Notes: a model not told the origin generated them from the letters alone. A DNA stretch of 40,912 nt from an uncultured Porphyromonadaceae bacterium (GCA_947177185.1 CAMWTJ010000012.1:1-40912), one strand, 5' to 3'; counted from the first letter of the stretch, positions 6,440 through 14,949 are shown. A program made the numbers and translations.

Positions 6440-9382
6440 ATGAAAAGAAAGTTTACTCTTGCATCGGTAGCCGCTATGGCCATGGCAGCACTTGCCACAT
6501 CTGCCCCGGAGGGCATCAGCGAGTCGGCGCCCGATATGCTCGGCCGGCAGCATTGCCGTCTGGAGCGCGAAAAAATCAAAGACACATTGCGCAGGACTCC
6601 TGCCGGCCGCATGCGCCTGAAAGCGCAGCAGGAAGGCGAGGAGGTGTTTTCCGAAACGTTTCCCACTTACGACGCGTTCAGAGCATGGACGATAATCGAT
6701 AAAAACGGCGACCTCATATGCTGGGACTGGACGGCCGACTATGGCGAGCCGTTTGTATATTGCTACGGCACGGATTCGTACGACAATATAACATCGAACG
6801 ACTGGATAATATCTCCCGACATACAGCTCGCTGCAAACCACGCCTACAAGGCTGTGGTGACCGTTGGTCTGTGCGGCTACACGGAGGAAAAGGTCGAGGT
6901 GTATATGGGACAGGGCAAGAGCGTGGATAAAATGACTGTGCCTGTGATAGAGTCCACGACGGTGACCGAGGAAATGGCCTATGGGGCCGACCTTACGAGC
7001 GGAAAAATCACAATAGGCGCCGACGGAGTTTTCAATCTGGGCGTGCACATGATATCGGAAGGCGGCTCGCACGGGCTCTCGCTCATGGCAGTGAAGGTCT
7101 ACGACCTTGGCGTCCAGGACCCGGATGCTTTCGAGCCCGAGCGTATATATCTCGAGCAATTCGAGGCCAAAACGGCATTTACGGCATTTACCGTAGTGGA
7201 CATTAACGGCGACGGCGCCACATGGTCGCACAACAACACGCTGAAGTGCGCGCAGTACTCCTATAGCTCGAAAAATGCCGCCGACGACTGGCTAATCACG
7301 CCAGGCATAGAGCTGCAGGGAGGAAGGGACTATAAGCTGAAATTCAAGGCGTCGACCGCGAGTTGTGCCGAACGCCTCGAGGTGAAGTGCGGCACGTCGG
7401 CGCTCGCAGGCGACATGGAGCAGGTGCTTCTTGAGCCGATTTCCTTTGCCAAATACGACGATCAGAGCTGCGAAGCCACTTTCAAAGTAAAATCGGCGCA
7501 AAAATACTATATAGGCTTCCATGCCATTTCCGATAAAGATATGGACAAGCTGCGCGTCGACGATATAGAGATATGGGACATGGGGCCGAACGGCGAAACG
7601 CCCGAGGACCCGCATCCTCCCATGCCCGAGGGGCTTCCTGTGCCTTACAAGGCCGACCTCACGGACCCGGCGGTGTTCGCCACGTACACTGTGGTGGATG
7701 CCAACGACGATTCGCGCTCCTGGAAATACGACCCTATATTCAACACCACCCTATACAGCTACAGCAAGGACAATGCCGCCGACGACTGGCTGATATCGCC
7801 CTATCTGAAACTTGAAGAGGGCAAGGCCTACAAACTCACGATAAACGTAAAAAGCCGTGGCGAAGAATACCCCGAAAAACTTGAGGCGAAAATCGGAACC
7901 GGCTTCGCTCCCGAGGATTTCACCATAGAGGCGATACCTGCCGCAACGCTTGTGATGGACAAGGACGAACCGGCGTTTACGCTTTCTTCGCGCCCGGTCG
8001 TGGTGCAATCCACGGGTGTGTACACGGTGGGCATACACGCCATTTCGGAAGCCAATATGTCTGACCTCGAAATCCATGGCGTGGCCGTGGAAGAGGTGTT
8101 CCTCGACGCCCCCGGAGCAGTGACCGGGCTTAAAGCCACGGCAGACCCCACAGGAGAGCTGAAAGTTACCGTCGAGTTTGTGACGCCCGTCAGAAACATA
8201 GGCAATACCGATATCGCGTCCCCGCTTTCCAAAGTCGAGATTTACCGCGGCGAAAAACTGCTGCACACCCTCACGGATGTGCCTGTGGGAGAAGCGCAGC
8301 ATTTTGTGGACGACGACACGGAGATTATCAACGGCATCAATCAATACAGTGTCGTGGCATACGTGGGCGACCACGCCGGAGATGTGGCGCAGGTGAATCT
8401 GTTTGTCGGAACGGATGTGCCTCAGCGGGCAAGCGGTTTCACAGCCGAAGACCTCGGCGATCGCATCAGATTCTACTGGGATGAGGTGCCCGTGGTGGGT
8501 CAAAACGGCGGAGTGGTGTATCCTGCGGCCGTCAAATATAATATTTACGCTACTTTCCCGCAGTTTTTAATGGGGCAGCTCGTTTCTCTCGAATATCAGT
8601 ATCTTGAGTCAGTGACGGGTGCCGACGAAATAGTGATTGATTATGACGAGCTGAACAAAGGCGAACACGAAACGGTATATTTCAGTATCCGTCCTGAAAC
8701 AAAAGCCGGCGAGGCTCCGCCCGCCAATACCTCGCTGCTTAAGGGCAAGCCCTATGCGTTGCCATATGAGGAGAGCTTTGCCGGCAACGTGATAGCGCAC
8801 TATATGTCGTGGGATACCAATTGCGTGGACGAAGAATCGGGTCTGTATTTCCAGAAAAGCAGTGCCGATGGCGACGAAGCGTCGCTCGGCTTTGTATGCT
8901 ACGACGATGGGGGCAAGTACATGGCTGTGTTCACGGGCAAGATTGATGTGGCCGAGGCATTGAAACCTGTGCTGGAATTTGACGCGCGCAACCTTCAGGG
9001 ACAAAACACGCTTGTGGTGCAGGCCATGCTGCCCGACGGCGGCCTTGTGGAGCTGGAGCGCTTCGTCCCGTCGGCCATGTTCGACCATAAGACTATAGAC
9101 ATGTCCGATGTGGTGGCCGGCAGCCGGTGGGTAAGACTCGTTTTTGCGGCCGAGTTTGCGGCATACGTTGACAATATGAACGGCAACGAGCTCAATATCG
9201 ACGCGATATGCGTGCACGACGCGGAGGCCGCCGGAGTGGCGTCCGAAGTGTGCGACGATTCAGCGGGTGCTGTGTTCGATGTGTATTCTGTCGACGGCCG
9301 TCTGCTGCGTAAAAACGCCACGACCACCGACGGCCTGGAAGGTATCGTGATAGCCGGCGACCGCAAAGTGTACACGAAATAA
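6440..9382 (+). CDS. Large secreted protein with three choice-of-anchor-J-like repeats, Fn3 domains and a T9SS-like C-terminus
   Basis: This 980-residue exported protein starts with a cleavable signal sequence (about residues 1-22) with no lipobox. Three homologous beta-sandwich repeats follow (about 66-223, 236-380, 402-552). Each begins with a phrase like F-x-A-x-T-V-V-D and holds the signature NDWIISP or ADDWLI(T/S)P, which resembles choice-of-anchor J / cleaved-adhesin modules. Two fibronectin type III-like domains (about 557-745) and a fourth sandwich region (about 755-915) come next. The end (DVYSVDGRLLRKN...GIVIAGDRKVYTK) resembles short type A sorting domains of type 9 secretion cargo. 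No catalytic site is recognised; an adhesin or surface binding role is inferred. It is followed after 13 bases by a second gene with a similar tail. Confidence 0.7.
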   Translation: MKRKFTLASVAAMAMAALATSAPEGISESAPDMLGRQHCRLEREKIKDTLRRTPAGRMRLKAQQEGEEVFSETFPTYDAFRAWTIIDKNGDLICWDWTADYGEPFVYCYGTDSYDNITSNDWIISPDIQLAANHAYKAVVTVGLCGYTEEKVEVYMGQGKSVDKMTVPVIESTTVTEEMAYGADLTSGKITIGADGVFNLGVHMISEGGSHGLSLMAVKVYDLGVQDPDAFEPERIYLEQFEAKTAFTAFTVVDINGDGATWSHNNTLKCAQYSYSSKNAADDWLITPGIELQGGRDYKLKFKASTASCAERLEVKCGTSALAGDMEQVLLEPISFAKYDDQSCEATFKVKSAQKYYIGFHAISDKDMDKLRVDDIEIWDMGPNGETPEDPHPPMPEGLPVPYKADLTDPAVFATYTVVDANDDSRSWKYDPIFNTTLYSYSKDNAADDWLISPYLKLEEGKAYKLTINVKSRGEEYPEKLEAKIGTGFAPEDFTIEAIPAATLVMDKDEPAFTLSSRPVVVQSTGVYTVGIHAISEANMSDLEIHGVAVEEVFLDAPGAVTGLKATADPTGELKVTVEFVTPVRNIGNTDIASPLSKVEIYRGEKLLHTLTDVPVGEAQHFVDDDTEIINGINQYSVVAYVGDHAGDVAQVNLFVGTDVPQRASGFTAEDLGDRIRFYWDEVPVVGQNGGVVYPAAVKYNIYATFPQFLMGQLVSLEYQYLESVTGADEIVIDYDELNKGEHETVYFSIRPETKAGEAPPANTSLLKGKPYALPYEESFAGNVIAHYMSWDTNCVDEESGLYFQKSSADGDEASLGFVCYDDGGKYMAVFTGKIDVAEALKPVLEFDARNLQGQNTLVVQAMLPDGGLVELERFVPSAMFDHKTIDMSDVVAGSRWVRLVFAAEFAAYVDNMNGNELNIDAICVHDAEAAGVASEVCDDSAGAVFDVYSVDGRLLRKNATTTDGLEGIVIAGDRKVYTK

Positions 9383-9395
9383 CAATAGTACCGAT

Positions 9396-10454
9396 ATGAA
9401 AGCATTTGATTACATTGCATTATTACTGTCGGCGGCAATGTCGGCGACGTGCCTGACCGCGCACGGAACGGTGCTGTACGGCCTCACACCCACGTCCATG
9501 GAAGAGGGCAATGGACGCCTTGTGTGTTTCGACACTGAGCAGCTGTCAGAAGACCCGACGGCGCCCACGCGGCTCACGGAGCAGGCCACGGTGGCCGGCG
9601 CCAACGATTTTATGGGCGGATGTGCGATGGGCAATATGTACTATGGCTACTACAATGTCACGAATATGGAAACGCAGACGGTGGTGCAGCATTTCTGCAC
9701 TATCGATTTCGAAAGCGGCGAGGCCGACGTGCTTGCAGCTGTGGACCCCACGGCAAGTCCCGACGGCATCTATCTGGTCGATATGACCTATGAACCCGTG
9801 AGCGGACTGCTCGTGGCACTGGAAAACCAGTATTCCACATCGTCGCAGACCATACTCAGCAGCCTGCAGGCTGTGCGCCCCGACCGCGGCACCCTTTCTC
9901 TGCTGCGCGATTTCGACCGTAAGTATTCGGCGATATGCGCCGACGGCGAGGGCGGATACTACCTGGCGGAAATAGAACGCCTCGGCGACGGCGCGGGACT
10001 GCCGGCAATATACAGGGCGGACCGCGACCTGAACGTGACTGTGTTCATGCCGTCGAAGCCTTCTCTAAAGGCTGAATCAGGCATGGCCCACAGTATGGTG
10101 ATGGCCGACGGACTGCTGTATCTGGTGACGGGGCACACCGTGACCACGGTAAACCTGAAGACCAAGGCCACGGCGAGTTACTACCTTGACCGCGACGTGT
10201 ACGGTATTACGGCCACGCGCGGCACAAGCGGCCTGTATGCGGTGGAGGCCGACTCTGCCGCAGGCATCACACTGCAAGGGCGCAGCCTGAAACTTGCGCA
10301 GGAAAGCCGCATCGACGTGTACACGGCCGACGGCACAAAAGTCCTGTCGGCCGACCATTGTACTGATGTTTCTCTGGAAGCGCTCGCGCGTGGCATATAT
10401 ATTGTCAGAGCAGTGTGCGCCGGAGAGCCTGTCACGCTGAAAATCAGCCTCTGA
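9396..10454 (+). CDS. Secreted beta-propeller-like protein with T9SS type A-like C-terminal domain
   Basis: The 352-residue product begins with a signal peptide (about residues 1-23). Its body consists of repeated short beta-strand units with GLLVAL-, GGYYLAE- and GLLYLVTG-type turns, suggesting a beta-propeller fold; no enzyme motif is seen. The last about 75 residues (RIDVYTADGTKVLSAD...LARGIYIVRAV...LKISL) match the pattern of a type A sorting domain: V-Y-x-x-x-G, then G-I-Y-I-V, then a basic-hydrophobic end. It lies 13 bases after the large sandwich protein gene and is probably cotranscribed. Function unknown; a surface or secreted partner of the upstream protein is an inference. Confidence 0.65.
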   Translation: MKAFDYIALLLSAAMSATCLTAHGTVLYGLTPTSMEEGNGRLVCFDTEQLSEDPTAPTRLTEQATVAGANDFMGGCAMGNMYYGYYNVTNMETQTVVQHFCTIDFESGEADVLAAVDPTASPDGIYLVDMTYEPVSGLLVALENQYSTSSQTILSSLQAVRPDRGTLSLLRDFDRKYSAICADGEGGYYLAEIERLGDGAGLPAIYRADRDLNVTVFMPSKPSLKAESGMAHSMVMADGLLYLVTGHTVTTVNLKTKATASYYLDRDVYGITATRGTSGLYAVEADSAAGITLQGRSLKLAQESRIDVYTADGTKVLSADHCTDVSLEALARGIYIVRAVCAGEPVTLKISL

Positions 10455-10471
10455 TTTTCGGTAAGATAAAT

Positions 10472-10521
10472 ATATCACCCTGCAGATGGAATCCCGGTGA
10501 GGTCCTTCTGCAGGGTGATAT
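10472..10521. terminator. Bidirectional stem-loop between convergent genes
   Basis: ATATCACCCTGCAG (10472-10485) and CTGCAGGGTGATAT (10508-10521) are perfect 14-base inverted repeats around a 22-base loop. It lies between the ends of two convergent genes and can terminate both. Only weak A/T tracts flank the stem. Confidence 0.7.
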
Positions 10522-10540
10522 TATATTTCGTGATGGGGTC

Positions 10541-11122
10541 TTATTCCTCGGACTCGAGGTCGGCGAGCATCATGCGTGCCGTGCGGCGGCGATGATGCTC
10601 GATGATGAGGCCTATGGCAAGGCCTATTACCAAGCCAATAGCTCCACCCACAAGGGCGGACTTGCTGTCCATGCCGGAAAGGTGGTAGAACAGAGGCGCA
10701 AGCACCACTGCGGCCACAGTGTAGCCGGCTATGCGCATGCGCGACTGCCATATGAGCACACGTCCGGCGTGTTCGATGGCCTCGCACGTGGAGCGCGTGA
10801 TGTAGTCTGTGCGTCCTATGAAGTAGGAAAAGCAGATGTTCATGATGCCGATGGCCGCGCCTCCCACGGCGTAGATCCATGCTGTGAGCTCCGACACGCC
10901 GAGTGTCTGATACATCATTGTGGCCAACACGGGCAATAGCACCACTGCCACTATGCCGGAGATGCGGTATTGCAGAGCGAGGCGCTGCTGTTTGGAACAG
11001 GCGCGTTCGGCGGCCAGTTTTTGCATGAGCCGACGGTTGGTGTCGGTGAGCCGCCGGACGTCGAGGTCCAGTGACTGCCATTGGCTGCGTAATAATTCGA
11101 GGTCTGTATGCTGTTGTTCCAT
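10541..11122 (-). CDS. Four-helix membrane protein, probable partner of the adjacent ECF sigma factor
   Basis: The 193-residue protein has a charged, probably coiled-coil N-terminus (residues 1-50), then four predicted membrane helices (about 54-76, 79-103, 128-146, 153-172). The last carries a glycine-zipper-like repeat (GGAIGLVIGLAIGLI). The tail is basic and then acidic. Its ATG shares one base with the stop of the upstream sigma gene (TAATG), so the two are translationally coupled. That position is where an anti-sigma factor is expected, and a cytoplasmic N-terminus before membrane helices would fit, but no zinc-binding HxxxCxxC motif or FecR domain is visible. Family not recognised; an anti-sigma role is inferred only from context. 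Confidence 0.6.
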   Translation of the reverse strand: MEQQHTDLELLRSQWQSLDLDVRRLTDTNRRLMQKLAAERACSKQQRLALQYRISGIVAVVLLPVLATMMYQTLGVSELTAWIYAVGGAAIGIMNICFSYFIGRTDYITRSTCEAIEHAGRVLIWQSRMRIAGYTVAAVVLAPLFYHLSGMDSKSALVGGAIGLVIGLAIGLIIEHHRRRTARMMLADLESEE

Positions 11123-11628
11123 TATTCCTGTTGTTTTGCTTGGCGGGAGAGTTTTTCTTTTATTCTGTGTAGCCTTGTGGCCACGTTTGCCACACTAAGG
11201 CCTGTCACGGAAGCTATTTCGGCATATGGCTTGTCGTCGAGCCACATGGTCACGATAGCTTTTTCGAGCGGACCGAGGTCGGCTATCATTGAGTGCAGCA
11301 ATCGGTAGCGCGCGAGTCTTTCTTCTGACTCGGCGCTGTCGTCGGCTACAAGCATGGCCGCGTCCAGCCCGTCCGACGCCGATGCGTAGCGGTTGCGGCG
11401 ATGCCACGTGATGCAGGTGTTGATTGCCGTGCGGTATATCCACGTGGATATTTTCGCTTCGCCGCGAAAACGGTCGAGGCCGGTCCATATGTTGGCGGCC
11501 ACCTCCTGATACAAATCGTCGAAGGAGGCTGCCGGCGACGAATAGACATAGCATACTTTGGCTATCAGGTCCTTGTAGGAGTCCAATAGCTCAAGAAACT
11601 GCTGCTGTCTGTCGATGTTGTGCTTCAT
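11122..11628 (-). CDS. ECF-type RNA polymerase sigma factor
   Basis: This 168-residue protein has the two domains of an extracytoplasmic function sigma factor. Region 2 (about residues 12-85) includes FDDLYQEVAANIWTGLDRFRG and ISTWIYRTAINTCITWHRR. Region 4 (about 105-160) includes LGPLEKAIVTMWLDDKPYAEIASVTGLSVANVATRLHRIK, the helix-turn-helix that reads the -35 element. It would direct RNA polymerase to a small regulon, likely including its own operon. The next gene overlaps it by one base and encodes a membrane protein that may hold it inactive. No classical TAnnTTTG box is clear upstream, which would be compatible with autoregulation. Targets cannot be read from this window. Confidence 0.92.
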   Translation of the reverse strand: MKHNIDRQQQFLELLDSYKDLIAKVCYVYSSPAASFDDLYQEVAANIWTGLDRFRGEAKISTWIYRTAINTCITWHRRNRYASASDGLDAAMLVADDSAESEERLARYRLLHSMIADLGPLEKAIVTMWLDDKPYAEIASVTGLSVANVATRLHRIKEKLSRQAKQQE

Positions 11629-11705
11629 TCTGCATTATTAGACGTAAGGATGCGTAAAAAATTACACCGCAAAAGGCGTTTTCCGGCGTTTTTTTAATGA
11701 AAAAA

Positions 11706-11744
11706 ATCCCCGCCTGCACCTTTTCGGGGGCTGCAAGCGGGGAT
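11706..11744 (-). terminator. Terminator of the lipoprotein gene
   Basis: ATCCCCGCCTGCA (11706-11718) pairs with TGCAAGCGGGGAT (11732-11744) with one wobble position. On the minus strand the stem is followed by six T residues. It begins 18 bases past the stop of the lipoprotein gene. Confidence 0.8.
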
Positions 11745-11762
11745 GGTGTGTGTGACGCGGCG

Positions 11763-12380
11763 CTATTGCGCGGACGTGCGGTGGAACGTGATGTCGCGGT
11801 CGGCCACTTCGGCTGAAAGTATGTCGCCGGCTATCTTTATATCGTCCATTTTGGCGTAGCGGAAAAACTGCGTGGTGACTGCGCGTCGCACGTCGCTGCG
11901 CCAGCGGTCCACAGTGGCAGTGGTGAGAGAGTCGACTGCCGGCTGCTGCGCGCCTGTGAGCAGATTCTGTGAGTATGTGACGCCGTTGGGGTCGATATTC
12001 ACCTGCAGGGTGTTGTTGTCGAGGAATATCACTATGTCGTCGTCGTCGCGGTCGTCGGGCTTTTCGTAGCTCCATTTGCCTGAAATGGAAGCTGTGGCAG
12101 CCACGCTTATCTCGTAGGGGGCGTCAAATCCGTTGAGCGAGCCGGCGGGCATGGGCTGAGTGCCGTCTACCACGGCGGAAAGCATCACGGAACCTCCTGT
12201 TGCACCCTTGGGCGCGTCGAAATCTATGGTGAGCACGCATGTGGCCTGGTCGGCCACGGCTATTTCCTGGCTTATGCCGGTGGGGGTGGATGTCCATGCT
12301 CCGTTTATGTCGGGGCGGTTGTCGCAGGCCGCGGCAAGTACTGCAAAAGCGGCGGCAGAAACTATGTGCAGGAATTTCAT
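11763..12380 (-). CDS. Small predicted lipoprotein, function unknown
   Basis: The 205-residue product has a lipoprotein signal with lipobox VLAAAC, giving an acylated Cys19. The mature part (DNRPDINGAWTSTP...) reads as a beta-barrel or lipocalin-like fold: it begins with an N-G-x-W motif and has alternating hydrophobic strands through SISGKWSYEKP and NTLQVNIDP. I do not recognise a named family with certainty; Bacteroidetes have many lipocalin-like lipoproteins of this size. It lies 61 bases downstream of the acyltransferase gene in the same direction and has its own terminator. The residues after the Cys (DNRPD) are only partly acidic, so surface or periplasmic location is undecided. Confidence 0.7.
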   Translation of the reverse strand: MKFLHIVSAAAFAVLAAACDNRPDINGAWTSTPTGISQEIAVADQATCVLTIDFDAPKGATGGSVMLSAVVDGTQPMPAGSLNGFDAPYEISVAATASISGKWSYEKPDDRDDDDIVIFLDNNTLQVNIDPNGVTYSQNLLTGAQQPAVDSLTTATVDRWRSDVRRAVTTQFFRYAKMDDIKIAGDILSAEVADRDITFHRTSAQ

Positions 12381-12441
12381 GTTTCGAAATGTATTTTAGG
12401 ATTTCTTCATATACAACAGCGGCGCGTTGCATTTTGTTCGG

Positions 12442-13170
12442 TCAGCGCTGTTCGGGCGGGAGTGCCGAGGCTATGGCTTCGCGGGAAGCGTCCATCAGCG
12501 GGCGCAGGTCGTGGCCGTCGGTGCCGGCTTCGATGGGGCGGTGTATGGTGAGAGTAATGCGTCCGGGGCGTGGCAGCACTGCCGTGCGCGGCATAATGCT
12601 GTAGGCGCCGTCGATGGTCACGGGCACCACCGGCAGGCCGAATTCCACGGCCAGTGTGTAGGCTCCGCGCTTGAACGCGTGCAGGCGGCCGTCGGCCGTG
12701 CGCGCGCCTTCTGGAAACACCACCACGCTGCGTCCCTGCGACAGCTGCCGCTCGGCAGCCTGCATGGTGCGGCGTATGGCCGCCGGCGAGGAATTGTCGA
12801 CGAACACCTGGCCCGACACGGCACAGCTGTAGCCCACGAAGGGTATGCGCCTCAGGCTCTGTTTCATCATCCAGCGGAAATCGTGGCCGAGGTAGCCGTA
12901 GATGGAGAAAATGTCGTAGGCGCCCTGATGGTTGGCCACGAACACATAGCTTGTGCCGCGGTTGATATTGTCGCGTCCGCGCACCTCTACACGCACGAGC
13001 GACAGCAGGCAGAACAGGCGGCCCCATAGTGCCGCCGGATAATACCCCCAGAAGCGTCCGCCGCCGAGTGCGCAGCCTATGATTGTGGCGGCAGCGCAGA
13101 GTATGGTGGCCGTGAGCAGCAGGGGGGCTGCGATGCAGAACTGGTAGATACGGTATAAGAGTATTTTCAT
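12442..13170 (-). CDS. plsC: 1-acyl-sn-glycerol-3-phosphate acyltransferase (PlsC family)
   Basis: PlsC-family enzymes transfer an acyl group to lysophosphatidate in phospholipid synthesis at the inner membrane. The 242-residue protein has an N-terminal hydrophobic stretch (about residues 8-36) and the family motifs. The catalytic HX4D box is present as NHQGAYD, the substrate-binding box as FPEGAR (usual form FPEGTR), and the later VPVTIDGAY block is present. Length is normal. The ATG at 13170 begins a typical membrane-entry sequence. It follows the esterase-like gene by 18 bases, so the two may be cotranscribed. Whether this is the main PlsC or a lysophospholipid or ornithine-lipid acyltransferase relative cannot be decided here. 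Confidence 0.88.
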   Translation of the reverse strand: MKILLYRIYQFCIAAPLLLTATILCAAATIIGCALGGGRFWGYYPAALWGRLFCLLSLVRVEVRGRDNINRGTSYVFVANHQGAYDIFSIYGYLGHDFRWMMKQSLRRIPFVGYSCAVSGQVFVDNSSPAAIRRTMQAAERQLSQGRSVVVFPEGARTADGRLHAFKRGAYTLAVEFGLPVVPVTIDGAYSIMPRTAVLPRPGRITLTIHRPIEAGTDGHDLRPLMDASREAIASALPPEQR

Positions 13171-13188
13171 GAGGAGTGTGTTATGAAA

Positions 13189-14835
13189 CTACTGTAGAGT
13201 GCTGTATTCTTCCCGCAGGGTGATGCCTTCCACTATGTCGGGATGCAGTATGCGCATCAGAGGCAGGTCCTTGTAGGTTTCAAGGTGTATGTCGCGGTCG
13301 AATACCATGGTGTGGCCTTCGCCGAGGTTGATGCGGCGCCAGAACGGTGTGATGCTGTTGTTGGGATTGCCGGAGCGTGCGAAGGTGGCCCAGCAGCGGC
13401 TCATGATGCGCGAGAGGCGCCTGGCTTCGTTGCCTCCGGCGCGTGCGAAGGGCGCGTCTTCGTAGTTGTTGAAGATAAACGGAATCTCAGCCGAGCGGAA
13501 GCTCATGCCGTAGCCGTCGTTGAGCGGCGATGTCCATGAGAACAGGTACACGTACACGGGTGCATTGCTGCGTCCGGCCAGCACGTGGGCAATCTTCAGC
13601 ACAAGGCTTCTGACACGGGTGTCGGTCACGAGCACCTCGCTGGAATTTCTGTCGGGATAGGCCTGCGAGAAGGCGTCGAGCACATCCACGGCGCGGTCGC
13701 CGAACTTCTCTTTCATGCGCGCGGCAAACTCTGTCGGTGTGAGATTGTGCACCGCCTCGGCGCACTGTATGCTGCAGTCGATGGATTCGTCGCAGTATAT
13801 CAGATCGGTCAGGTTCGAGCCTATGATTATGGGTATGTCGGCTACCGCGTTTATAGCCGAATCGGAATAAATGGGGTAGGGCAGCACTTTTGTGCCGTAC
13901 ACGGGCGCGAGGCGCACGCGGTTGTCGCGGTCGCGGGGATACTCACGGTTGACGCGCTCCACAGCCCTTTCCGCCGCAGCGGCTATTTTCTCGTACGGCA
14001 TCTCCGCGAGCTGGTCGGGTGTGAGTACGCCCGCTTCCTCGACGGTGTAGACACCTATTTTGCGCGACAGCTCTTGCTCCTGGCACATGCCTTCAAGAAC
14101 TCCGCTCTGCACTATGGCTTTGTGAAACAGCCCTTTTGCGGCGGGCATGGCGAGCAGCGTCAGCACCTTCACTCCTCCGGCTCCTTCGCCGAACACGGTG
14201 ATGTTGGTCGGATCGCCGCCGAAGGCCTTGATGTTGTCGCGTATCCACCACAGTGCGGTCATTATGTCGAGCATGCCGTGATTGCCGGAACTGTCGTATT
14301 CGTCGCCGTAGGCGCTGAGGTCAAGGAATCCGAGTGCGCCGAGGCGATGGTTGAGTGTGACCACCACCACATTTTCCACATCGGCAAGGCGCGTGCCGTC
14401 GAGCACGGTGTATTGGTGCGAACTGCCGTATTCAAACGCTCCGCCGTGCAGCCATACCATCACGGGGCGGTCGCTGCTGTCGTCGCGCATCGATGTCCAT
14501 ATGTTGAGATTCAGGCAGTTGTCGCTCATGGTGCGCGCGGTGTCCACGGGGTTGTAGGCCGTGGGCGAGGGCGAGCCTGTCTGCGGAGCGATGTCGCCGT
14601 AGCGGGTGCAGTCCATGATGGTGTCCCATTTCGAAGGCGATACCGGCTTGCCGAAGCGCTTGGCCTTGGCGTAAGGTATGCCTTTGAACACCGCCACACT
14701 GTCGTGTGCGTAGCCTCGCACAAGGCCGTATGTGGTGCTTTTCACGAGCGCGTCGGTAGCAGTGCTGTTGCCTGACGCGCAGCCCGAGAGCATCAGCGCG
14801 GCCGAGAAGAATATCAATATATATCTGAAATACAT
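13189..14835 (-). CDS. Carboxylesterase type B-fold lipoprotein lacking the catalytic serine and histidine (probable pseudoenzyme)
   Basis: The 548-residue product starts at ATG 14835, placing a lipobox (LMLSGC, Cys19) correctly; the open frame runs 13 codons further upstream but that start would bury the signal. The body matches the type B carboxylesterase / cholinesterase fold: GLVRGYAHDSVAVFKGIPYA, NCLNLNIW, VMVWLHGGAFEYGS, GALGFLDL, NHGMLDIMTALWWIRDNIKAFGGDP. At the nucleophile elbow the expected G-E-S-A-G reads GEGAGG, with Gly218 (codon GGA) replacing Ser. The usual catalytic His before SAE(I/L)P is Arg447 (GMSFRSAEIPFIF). The acidic member also looks altered (GSNLTDL for GxNxxEG). Hydrolysis by the normal mechanism is therefore unlikely; a binding or structural role is inferred. 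Confidence 0.85.
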   Translation of the reverse strand: MYFRYILIFFSAALMLSGCASGNSTATDALVKSTTYGLVRGYAHDSVAVFKGIPYAKAKRFGKPVSPSKWDTIMDCTRYGDIAPQTGSPSPTAYNPVDTARTMSDNCLNLNIWTSMRDDSSDRPVMVWLHGGAFEYGSSHQYTVLDGTRLADVENVVVVTLNHRLGALGFLDLSAYGDEYDSSGNHGMLDIMTALWWIRDNIKAFGGDPTNITVFGEGAGGVKVLTLLAMPAAKGLFHKAIVQSGVLEGMCQEQELSRKIGVYTVEEAGVLTPDQLAEMPYEKIAAAAERAVERVNREYPRDRDNRVRLAPVYGTKVLPYPIYSDSAINAVADIPIIIGSNLTDLIYCDESIDCSIQCAEAVHNLTPTEFAARMKEKFGDRAVDVLDAFSQAYPDRNSSEVLVTDTRVRSLVLKIAHVLAGRSNAPVYVYLFSWTSPLNDGYGMSFRSAEIPFIFNNYEDAPFARAGGNEARRLSRIMSRCWATFARSGNPNNSITPFWRRINLGEGHTMVFDRDIHLETYKDLPLMRILHPDIVEGITLREEYSTLQ

Positions 14836-14879
14836 TTGCTGATTACTATTCCGCGTGGCCTGTGCGGCCAGCAAGAGAG

Positions 14880-14909
14880 CAAAATTACTAAAAAAAAGAT
14901 TCAGCCAAA
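14880..14909 (-). promoter_or_regulatory. Promoter of the esterase-like lipoprotein gene
   Basis: On the minus strand TTTG (14906-14909) precedes TAATTTTG (14880-14887) by 18 bases. The -33 box lies inside the tRNA terminator hairpin. The leader to the ATG at 14835 would be about 40 bases, which supports that start. Confidence 0.55.
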
Positions 14910-14925
14910 AGCATTTGACTGAATC
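14890..14925 (-). terminator. Terminator of the tRNA gene
   Basis: GATTCAG (14898-14904) and CTGAATC (14919-14925) form a stem that can extend inward through CAAA/TTTG after one mismatch. On the minus strand eight T residues follow directly. Confidence 0.85.
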
Positions 14926-14949
14926 AACATTGTTTTGTAATTGTATTGT

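Noticed and set aside
10415-10939. 174-codon plus-strand frame reaching across the hairpin after the secreted-protein unit
   Set aside because: It overlaps the 3' end of a real gene, the terminator and the opposite-strand membrane protein; composition is that of a shadow.
11122-11628. The ECF sigma factor as regulator of the mannan locus
   Set aside because: It is more than 10 kb away, lacks a FecR-type anti-sigma and has no shared promoter element that I can see.
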